Assembly (NCBI RefSeq): GCF_000017205.1
Contig: NC_009656.1
Coordinates: forward strand, 1,120,001 to 1,184,000
DNA from: Pseudomonas paraeruginosa PA7
Lineage (GTDB): Bacteria; Pseudomonadota; Gammaproteobacteria; Pseudomonadales; Pseudomonadaceae
Reading direction: 5' to 3'
DNA length: 64,000 bases
The position numbers and the translations under genes were made by a program. The notes under the pieces were generated by a model. The model ran no database searches. It was not told where the DNA came from and saw nothing but the letters and a program-made list of their open reading frames with translations. Below are positions 58,409 to 64,000 of the stretch, in pieces. Numbering within the stretch: the first letter of the stretch is position 1; each line of letters starts with the position of its first letter.

Positions 58409-59857
58409 ATGTTCGGATTGGAGGCTATCGACCTTGCCCGCATCCAGTTCGCCTTCACCGTGTCCTTCCACATCATCTTCCCGGCGATCACCATCGGGTT
58501 GGCCAGCTACCTGGCGGTGCTGGAAGGGCTCTGGCTGAAAACGAACGAAGAGGTCTACCGCGACCTCTATCACTTCTGGTCGAAGATCTTCGCGGTCAAC
58601 TTCGGAATGGGCGTGGTGTCCGGCCTGGTCATGGCCTACCAGTTCGGCACCAACTGGAGCCATTTCTCCGATTTCGCCGGATCCATCACCGGGCCGCTGC
58701 TGACCTACGAGGTGCTCACCGCGTTCTTCCTCGAGGCCGGCTTTCTTGGCGTCATGCTGTTCGGCTGGAACCGCGTCGGGCCGGGGCTGCACTATTTCGC
58801 CACGGTGATGGTGGCGATCGGCACGCTGATTTCGACCTTCTGGATCCTTGCCTCCAACAGCTGGATGCAGACCCCGCAGGGCTTCGAGATCGTCGACGGC
58901 CGGGTGATCCCGGTGGACTGGCTGGCGGTGATCTTCAACCCATCGTTCCCCTATCGCCTGCTGCACATGTCGGTCGCCGCGTTCCTCGCCACCGCCTTCT
59001 TCGTCGGCGCCTCGGCGGCCTGGCACCTGCTGCGCGGGCGCGACAACCCGGCGATCCGCAAGATGCTCTCGATGGCCATGTGGATGGCGCTGATCGTCGC
59101 CCCGGTGCAGGCGGTGATCGGCGACGCCCATGGTCTCAACACCCTGGAGCACCAGCCGGCGAAGATCGCCGCGATGGAAGGCCACTGGGACAACAGCAGC
59201 GGCGAACCGACCCCGCTGATCCTGTTCGGCTGGCCGGACATGCAGCGCGAGGAGACCCGCTTCAAGGTGGAGATCCCGGTGCTCGGCAGCCTGATCCTCA
59301 AGCACAGCCTGACCGAACCGATCCCGGCGCTGAAGGATTTCCCGCCGGAAGACCGGCCGAACTCCACCGTGGTGTTCTGGTCGTTCCGGATCATGGCCGG
59401 CCTCGGCATGCTGATGATCCTGGTCGGTGTCTGGAGCCTGTGGCTGCGCTGGCGCGGCCAGGACCGCCTGTTCAACTCGAAGGCCTTCCTGCGCCTGACC
59501 CTGCTGATGGGCCCTTCCGGACTGATCGCGATCCTCGCCGGCTGGTTCACCACCGAGATGGGTCGCCAGCCCTGGGTGGTCTACGGGCTGATGCGCACCG
59601 CCGATGCCTCCTCGGCGCAGAGCGTGACGCAGATGAGCCTGACCCTGCTGACCTTCGTGGTGGTGTACTTCTCGCTGTTCGGCGTCGGCATCGGCTACAT
59701 GATGCGCCTGGTGCGCAAGGGCCCGGTCACCCACGAGGGACGCGAGACCAACCCCGGCGGCGCCGGGCAGAAGCGCACCCCGGCACGGCCGCTGTCGGCC
59801 GCCGGTGAAGGCTTCGACGAAGAACACGACGGCCACGACCAGGACAAGAGGAACTGA
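58409..59857 (+). CDS. cioA: Cyanide-insensitive terminal oxidase subunit I
   Basis: CioA is subunit I of the bd-type quinol oxidase that keeps P. aeruginosa respiring in its own cyanide. The 482-residue membrane protein has the b-heme ligand His21 (QFAFTVSFHIIFPA), a second histidine in YRLLHMSVAAF, the Q-loop region GNTLEH-like (AHGLNTLEHQPAK) and GWFTTEMGRQPWVVYG. The Q-loop is short, which distinguishes CIO from long-loop E. coli cytochrome bd. A GAGGAG element precedes the ATG at 58409. The C-terminal tail is hydrophilic and His/Asp-rich (EEHDGHDQDKRN). It is 3 nt upstream of cioB. Confidence 0.97.
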   Translation: MFGLEAIDLARIQFAFTVSFHIIFPAITIGLASYLAVLEGLWLKTNEEVYRDLYHFWSKIFAVNFGMGVVSGLVMAYQFGTNWSHFSDFAGSITGPLLTYEVLTAFFLEAGFLGVMLFGWNRVGPGLHYFATVMVAIGTLISTFWILASNSWMQTPQGFEIVDGRVIPVDWLAVIFNPSFPYRLLHMSVAAFLATAFFVGASAAWHLLRGRDNPAIRKMLSMAMWMALIVAPVQAVIGDAHGLNTLEHQPAKIAAMEGHWDNSSGEPTPLILFGWPDMQREETRFKVEIPVLGSLILKHSLTEPIPALKDFPPEDRPNSTVVFWSFRIMAGLGMLMILVGVWSLWLRWRGQDRLFNSKAFLRLTLLMGPSGLIAILAGWFTTEMGRQPWVVYGLMRTADASSAQSVTQMSLTLLTFVVVYFSLFGVGIGYMMRLVRKGPVTHEGRETNPGGAGQKRTPARPLSAAGEGFDEEHDGHDQDKRN

Positions 59858-59860
59858 GAC

Positions 59861-60868
59861 ATGGGTATCGATCTTCCCCTCATCTGGGCGGTCATCATCA
59901 TCTTCGGCATCATGATGTACGTGGTGATGGACGGTTTCGACCTCGGCATCGGCATGCTCTACCCGTTCTTCAAGGACAGCGGTGACCGCGATGTGATGAT
60001 GAACACCGTGGCGCCGGTCTGGGACGGCAACGAGACCTGGCTGGTGCTGGGCGGTGCGGCGCTGTTCGGGGCCTTCCCGCTGGCCTACGCGGTGGTCCTG
60101 TCGGCGCTTTACCTGCCGTTGATCTTCATGCTCGTCGGGCTGATCTTCCGTGGCGTGGCCTTCGAGTTCCGCTTCAAGGCCAAGCCGGCCAAGCAGCACA
60201 TCTGGGACAAGGCGTTCATCGGCGGTTCGCTGGTGGCGACCTTCTTCCAGGGCGTGGCGCTGGGTGCCTTCATCGAAGGCATCCCGGTGGAGAACCGCAG
60301 CTTCGCCGGCGGCTCGCTGGACTGGATCGCACCGTTCCCGCTGTTCTGCGGCCTGGCGCTGATCGTCGCCTACACCCTGCTTGGCTGCACCTGGCTGATC
60401 ATGAAGACCGAGGGCCGCCTGCAGGAGCGCATGCACGACCTGGCGCGTCCGCTGGCGCTGGTGCTGCTGGCGATCATCGGGGTAGTCAGCCTGTGGACGC
60501 CGCTGGCCCACGCCGAGATCGCCGCGCGCTGGTTCAGCTTGCCGAACCTGTTCTGGTTCCTGCCGGTGCCGATCCTGGTCCTGGTGACCTTCTATGCGCT
60601 GCTGCGCTCGGTGGCCAACAACGACCATGTGAAGCCGTTCGTGCTTACCCTGGTGTTGATCTTCCTCGGCTACAGCGGCCTGGGCATCAGCCTGTGGCCG
60701 AACATCATCCCGCCGGCGGTGAGCATCTGGGAGGCCTCGGCGCCGCCGCAGAGCCAGGGCTTCATGCTGGTCGGCGCGCTGTTCATCATTCCCTTCATCC
60801 TCGGCTACACCGCCTGGAGCTACTACGTGTTCCGCGGCAAGGTGAAGCACGGCGATGGTTATCACTGA
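59861..60868 (+). CDS. cioB: Cyanide-insensitive terminal oxidase subunit II
   Basis: CioB is the second structural subunit of the CIO quinol oxidase. The 335-residue protein has about eight membrane helices with the family N-terminus PLIWAVIIIFGIMMYVVMDGFDLGIGML, the MNTVAPVWDGNETWLVLGGAALFGAFPLAYA segment and LIFRGVAFEFRFKA. The start lies 3 nt after the cioA stop, and the 3' end continues into a small third gene whose ribosome binding site overlaps the cioB stop. All three are almost certainly one transcript. Confidence 0.97.
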   Translation: MGIDLPLIWAVIIIFGIMMYVVMDGFDLGIGMLYPFFKDSGDRDVMMNTVAPVWDGNETWLVLGGAALFGAFPLAYAVVLSALYLPLIFMLVGLIFRGVAFEFRFKAKPAKQHIWDKAFIGGSLVATFFQGVALGAFIEGIPVENRSFAGGSLDWIAPFPLFCGLALIVAYTLLGCTWLIMKTEGRLQERMHDLARPLALVLLAIIGVVSLWTPLAHAEIAARWFSLPNLFWFLPVPILVLVTFYALLRSVANNDHVKPFVLTLVLIFLGYSGLGISLWPNIIPPAVSIWEASAPPQSQGFMLVGALFIIPFILGYTAWSYYVFRGKVKHGDGYH

Positions 60869-60881
60869 GGAGGCGCCGCAC

Positions 60882-61052
60882 ATGGTCCGTACGCCGAGTC
60901 ATCCCGAACGAGACACCGCGGCCAAGCCGCCGCTTTGGCGGCGCCTGGCCTGGCTGGCGGGCATCTGGACCGCCAGCGTGCTGGCCCTGGGCGTCGCCGC
61001 CTGGCTGATGCGCCTGTTCATGAGCGCGGCGGGGCTGGGGGTTCCGCACTGA
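60882..61052 (+). CDS. DUF2474 small membrane protein, third gene of the cio operon
   Basis: This is a 56-residue protein with one membrane helix (about residues 24-46; LAWLAGIWTASVLALGVAAWLM) preceded by a basic cytoplasmic segment (PPLWRR). It belongs to DUF2474, which is found next to CioB/CydB genes. By analogy with CydX it may be an accessory subunit stabilising the oxidase; this is an inference. The ATG at 60882 has GAGGAGG eight nt upstream, which overlaps the cioB stop region. An earlier start at 60855 would overlap the cioB coding end and is less likely. Tandem terminators follow. Confidence 0.82.
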   Translation: MVRTPSHPERDTAAKPPLWRRLAWLAGIWTASVLALGVAAWLMRLFMSAAGLGVPH

Positions 61053-61068
61053 TCGAGGATCCCATCCG

Positions 61069-61119
61069 GGGCGCTGCGGCGCCCTTTTCCGAGAGCCCTC
61101 CGCCGGAGGGCTTCTTTTT
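61069..61119 (+). terminator. Tandem intrinsic terminators after the cio operon
   Basis: The first hairpin is GGGCGC-TGCG-GCGCCC followed by TTTT (61069-61088). The second is AGCCCTCC-GCC-GGAGGGCT followed by TCTTTTT (61094-61119). Both are well formed on the plus strand, downstream of the DUF2474 gene. Confidence 0.9.
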
Positions 61120-61164
61120 ATCCGCTGTGTATCGCCCCAGCGATTAAGCGGAATCGTCGTGTAG

Positions 61165-61193
61165 GGCGGATAACGCCACAGGCGTTATCCGCC
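61165..61193. repeat. REP-like palindrome
   Basis: GGCGGATAACGCC and GGCGTTATCCGCC are perfect 13-bp arms around ACA. Similar intergenic palindromes (GGATAACGCC...GGCGTTATCC) recur in P. aeruginosa genomes as I recall. It lies between the cio terminators and the convergent AraC gene. Confidence 0.65.
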
Positions 61194-61227
61194 GATCCGC
61201 CATTGCCTCGGGTTGCGCCGAGGGGCA

Positions 61228-62016
61228 TCAGTCCTCGCGGCCTCTGACCCGTGCCAGTTGCTCCAGTCGCCCCAGGTAGTCGCGCGGGGTCTCGCCGAGC
61301 AAGCGGCGGAACATGCTGCTGAAGGCCCGCGTACTGCCGTAGCCGAGGTCGCGGGCGACCACCTGCACGCTGTCGCCGGCCAGCAGGCGCGGCAGGGCTT
61401 CGGTCAGGCGCAGTTGCTGGCGCCACTCATGGAAGCTCATCTGCAGTTCCTGGGCGAACAGCCGCGCCAGGGTGCGCGAGCTGGCGCCGACCCGCAGGCC
61501 CCAGTCATCGAGGGTCAGCCCCAGCTCCGGCTGTTTCAGCAATGCCTGGCAGATCGCCTGCAGGCGGCGGTCGCGGGGCATCGGCAGGTACAGCGGCATC
61601 CGTTCGAGGTTGGCGATCTCGCTGAGGATCAGCCCCTGCAGGCGCTGGCGGAAGTCGTCCAGGCGCGGCTGGCTCTCGAGGTGGATGGCGCGCAGGATCA
61701 TTTCCCGCAGCAGCGGCGTCACCGCCAGTACGCAACAGTCGCTTAGCGGTGTCGGTGTTTCGGGTTGCTCGATGAACAGGGTGCGCATGTGCACCTCGCC
61801 GGACATGAATATCTCGTGCTCCACCCGGGGCGGAATCCATACCGCGCGGGTCGGCGGGATCACCCAGGCGCCGTGGTGGGTGGCCAGGCGCATCAGGCCG
61901 CGAGCGGCGTAGAGGAACTGCGCCTGCGGGTGGAAATGCCGCCCCAGCTGGTGGCCGTCGGGGAAGTCGAGGGAGATGGCGGCCAGCAGGCCGTCCGGGC
62001 GGTGCTCGATCAGCAT
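61228..62016 (-). CDS. AraC-family regulator, NimR-like
   Basis: This is a 262-residue transcription factor. It has an N-terminal cupin-like sensor region (about 15-100; HFHPQAQFLYAARGLMRLATHHGAWVIPPTRAVWIPPRVEHEI). The C-terminal AraC double HTH (about 155-255) includes DDWGLRVGASSRTLARLFAQELQMSFHEWRQQLRL and VARDLGYGSTRAFSSMFRRLLGETPRDYL. The layout and the divergent MFS transporter resemble E. coli NimR/NimT, where the regulator controls the exporter. The inducer is unknown. The start is the ATG at 62016, 101 nt from the transporter ATG. Confidence 0.9.
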   Translation of the reverse strand: MLIEHRPDGLLAAISLDFPDGHQLGRHFHPQAQFLYAARGLMRLATHHGAWVIPPTRAVWIPPRVEHEIFMSGEVHMRTLFIEQPETPTPLSDCCVLAVTPLLREMILRAIHLESQPRLDDFRQRLQGLILSEIANLERMPLYLPMPRDRRLQAICQALLKQPELGLTLDDWGLRVGASSRTLARLFAQELQMSFHEWRQQLRLTEALPRLLAGDSVQVVARDLGYGSTRAFSSMFRRLLGETPRDYLGRLEQLARVRGRED

Positions 62017-62117
62017 GTCCGTTTCGATGACCTCGCTGTCCTATCTGCGCTTTTCGGTCAACCTATCATGCCCGGGTCATGACGCCCATTCCCCACCGAC
62101 CATTCAGGCCGCACGCC

Positions 62118-63299
62118 ATGAACCGACCTCGAACCGTTATCCGCTTCATCAACGCCGCGCATGTCATCGACCACATGTTCATGCTGATCTTCCCCGCCGC
62201 CGTGCTCGGCATGGCCGGCAGCTTCGACCTCGACTACGCCGGGCTGATCGGCCTGGCGCTGGGCGGCTTCATCGCCTTCGGCGCCTGTTCGCTGCCGGCC
62301 GGCTGGCTGGGCGACACCTGGAGCCGGCGCAGCATGATGCTGCTGTTCTTCTTCGGCATCGGCGCCGCCGCGGTGCTCACCGGGCTGGCCGGCAGCGTAC
62401 CGATGCTGGTGACCGGGCTGACCCTGATCGGGGTATTCGCCGCGATCTACCACCCGGTCGGCACCGCGATGCTGGTGGCTCACGCCGAGAACCGCGGCCG
62501 CGAGATCGGCATCAACGGCATGTGGGGCAACCTCGGGGTGGCCTTCGCCGCGCTGCTTACCGGTTTTCTCACCGCGCACTTCGGCTGGCGCGCGGCGTTC
62601 ATCCTGCCCGGCGGGGTGGCCATCCTGCTCGGCATCGGCTTTTTCCTCTGCGTGCGCGAGGAGCCATCGCCGCACCTGTCGGCCAAGGCCGCGGCGCGTG
62701 GCGAGGACAGCGAGGGCCTGTCGATGCGCCGGGTGTTCGGCGTGCTGGCGCTGGTCACCGCCACCGGCGGGGTGGTGTTCAACGCCAGCACCGTGACCTA
62801 CCCGAAGCTGTTCCAGGAGCGCCTGAGCGACCTGCTGGCGTCGCCGCAGACCCTCGGCGTGGTGGTCAGCCTGGCCTATGCCTTCGGCGCGGTGGCGCAA
62901 CTGATCATGGGCCGCCTGATCGATCGGCTGAACCTGAAGTTGCCGTTCGTCTTCCTCACCTTCTGCCAGGTGCCGCTGCTGTTGGCCCTGGCCTACGGCC
63001 ACGGCAGCGCGGTGGTGCTGTTCGGCGCGCTGTTCATGTTCGCGGTGTTCGGCCAGGTGACGGTGAACGACGCGATGGTCGCCCACTTCGTCGCGCCGCA
63101 GTGGCAGGCGCGGGTCTTCGCCCTGCGCTATTTCCTGTCGTTCGGCGCCAGTGCGGCGGCGATCCCGATGATCGCCTTCCTCGAACCGCGGCAGGGACTG
63201 GTGGGGTTGTACCTGGTGCTGGCAGGCTTCGCCGCGCTGACCTTCGCCGCGGCGCTGGTGTTTCCGCGCCCGGCGCGTAGCGCCGCGGTGGGTGCCTGA
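62118..63299 (+). CDS. MFS transporter, fosmidomycin-resistance-like
   Basis: This is a 393-residue major-facilitator exporter with twelve membrane helices. N-terminal features FINAAHVIDHMFMLIFPAAVLGMA and the motif-A-like GWLGDTWSRRSMMLLFF are similar to fosmidomycin-resistance (Fsr) proteins. NGMWGNLGVAFAALLTGFL is motif-C-like. The substrate is unknown; a drug or metabolite exported under control of the divergent AraC regulator is the natural guess. The ATG at 62118 gives the family N-terminus. An upstream start at 62079 adds 13 non-conserved residues. Confidence 0.88.
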   Translation: MNRPRTVIRFINAAHVIDHMFMLIFPAAVLGMAGSFDLDYAGLIGLALGGFIAFGACSLPAGWLGDTWSRRSMMLLFFFGIGAAAVLTGLAGSVPMLVTGLTLIGVFAAIYHPVGTAMLVAHAENRGREIGINGMWGNLGVAFAALLTGFLTAHFGWRAAFILPGGVAILLGIGFFLCVREEPSPHLSAKAAARGEDSEGLSMRRVFGVLALVTATGGVVFNASTVTYPKLFQERLSDLLASPQTLGVVVSLAYAFGAVAQLIMGRLIDRLNLKLPFVFLTFCQVPLLLALAYGHGSAVVLFGALFMFAVFGQVTVNDAMVAHFVAPQWQARVFALRYFLSFGASAAAIPMIAFLEPRQGLVGLYLVLAGFAALTFAAALVFPRPARSAAVGA

Positions 63300-63306
63300 G
63301 GAAGAG

Positions 63307-63338
63307 GGCGCCCGGACCGCGCGATCCGGCCGGGCGCC
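63307..63338. terminator. GC-rich hairpin between convergent genes
   Basis: GGCGCCCGG and CCGGGCGCC pair over 9 bp around a 14-nt loop, between the MFS stop and the thiolase stop. No T-run on either side. Confidence 0.45.
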
Positions 63339-63355
63339 GATGGCTCAACGCCGCG

Positions 63356-64000
63356 TCAGAGCAGTTCGACCGCCACCGCGGTGGCTTCGCCGCCGCCGAT
63401 GCACAGCGAGGCGACGCCGCGCTTGCCGCCTTTCTGGCGCAGTGCGTTGATCAGGGTGAGGATGATCCGCGAGCCGGTGGAGCCGACCGGGTGGCCTTGG
63501 GCGCAGGCGCCGCCATAGACATTGACCTTGGCATGATCGAGGCCGTGTTCGCGCATGGCGAGCATGGTGACCATGGCGAAGGCTTCGTTGATCTCGAACA
63601 GGTCGACGTCGTCCTTGCTCCAGCCGGTCCTGGCGAACAGATTGGTCATCGCGCCGATCGGCGCCAGGGTGAACTCGCTCGGGTCCTGGCTCTGGGTGGC
63701 ATGGCCGACGATTCGCGCCAGCGGCTTCAGGCCACGGCGCCGGGCTTCCTCGGCGGTCATCAGGACCAGCGCGGAGGCGCCGTCGGAGATCGAACTGGCA
63801 TTCGCGGCGGTGATGGTGCCGTCCTTGCGGAACGCCGGCTTGAGGCTCGGGATCTTCTCCAGGTTGGCGGTCAGCGGTTGCTCGTCGTCCTTCACCACGG
63901 TCTCGCCCTTGCGGCTGGTGACGGTGACCGGGACGATTTCCGCCGCCAGCGAGCCATCGGCGATGGCGGCCTGGGCGCGCCTGAGCGATTCGATGGCATA
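63356..64000 (-). CDS. Acetyl-CoA acetyltransferase (thiolase), C-terminal part
   Basis: This is the last 214 codons of a thiolase-family enzyme; the gene continues beyond the right edge. The visible part includes the thiolase signature NASSISDGASALVLM, the EINEAFA motif (FEINEAFAMVTMLAM), the catalytic His in NVYGGACAQGHPVGSTGSRI and the C-terminal CIGGGEATAVAVELL with its active-site region. It catalyses reversible condensation or thiolysis of acyl-CoA with acetyl-CoA. In this family the terminal motif usually has a second reactive Cys in CxGGG; here Cys is present. It converges with the MFS gene. Confidence 0.95.
   Translation of the reverse strand, partial: YAIESLRRAQAAIADGSLAAEIVPVTVTSRKGETVVKDDEQPLTANLEKIPSLKPAFRKDGTITAANASSISDGASALVLMTAEEARRRGLKPLARIVGHATQSQDPSEFTLAPIGAMTNLFARTGWSKDDVDLFEINEAFAMVTMLAMREHGLDHAKVNVYGGACAQGHPVGSTGSRIILTLINALRQKGGKRGVASLCIGGGEATAVAVELL

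Noticed and set aside
58217-60883. 888-codon minus-strand open frame opposite cioAB
   Set aside because: It is antisense to cioA and cioB, rich in His, Gln, Asp and Arg as expected from the complementary strand of high-GC genes, and has no domains.

Overview
The window is chromosomal DNA from a high-GC gammaproteobacterium, almost certainly Pseudomonas aeruginosa or a very close relative. Gene order and content match, as I recall it, the PAO1 interval from leuS (PA3987) to the thiolase PA3925. The diagnostic loci are ladS, the rocS1-rocR-rocA1 (sad) locus, cioAB and rhlE1. It is not simply PAO1: one acetyltransferase gene (the PA3944 equivalent) carries a one-base frameshift here. I see no rRNA, tRNA, CRISPR array, insertion sequence or prophage. 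The region reads as core genome.

Layout. 0-7.2 kb: the 5' end of leuS, two small envelope or zinc-ribbon genes, then the minus-strand run miaB-ybeZ-ybeY-corC-lnt (tRNA modification, rRNA maturation, lipoprotein acylation). 7.3-11.2 kb: DUF1820, a Sel1-repeat protein and the thiD-thiE-hemL cofactor operon. 11.4-18.2 kb: ladS (hybrid sensor of the Gac/Rsm switch), a TetR-regulated acyl-CoA dehydrogenase/thioesterase operon, and amn with a structured leader. 18.2-30.3 kb: mostly single housekeeping genes (RluE, globin, Lrp-type regulator, cation exporter, HrpB helicase, exported and VOC proteins). 22.1-22.5 kb is a gene-free gap with a strong plus-strand terminator that may end a small RNA.

30.4-36.3 kb: sfnG, an isochorismatase-like protein, a DUF2076 protein, a NYN protein, rhlE1 and a flavoprotein. 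36.6-42.4 kb: the Roc1 system, with sensor RocS1, response regulator RocA1 and the c-di-GMP phosphodiesterase RocR. 42.7-47.0 kb: a tightly coupled operon of two paralogous GNATs (the second frameshifted), a double nitroreductase/SagB-like protein, TesB and a HAD phosphatase, ended by a bidirectional terminator shared with an HU gene.

48-51.6 kb: tauABCD for taurine sulfur. Next come an OPT peptide transporter, betT3, a degenerate sigma-54 activator-like protein and a MetQ-like binding protein. 58.4-61.1 kb: cioA-cioB plus a 56-residue third gene, encoding the cyanide-insensitive oxidase. The window closes with a divergent AraC/MFS pair and a truncated thiolase.

Sulfur scavenging recurs: sfnG, tauABCD, the MetQ-like protein and the SfnR-like regulator. 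The tau and metQ upstream regions are strikingly AT-rich for this genome. I did not find an unambiguous new system. The most unusual items are the degenerate enhancer-binding protein, the amn leader, the candidate RNA at 22.1-22.4 kb and the tandem nitroreductase operon.
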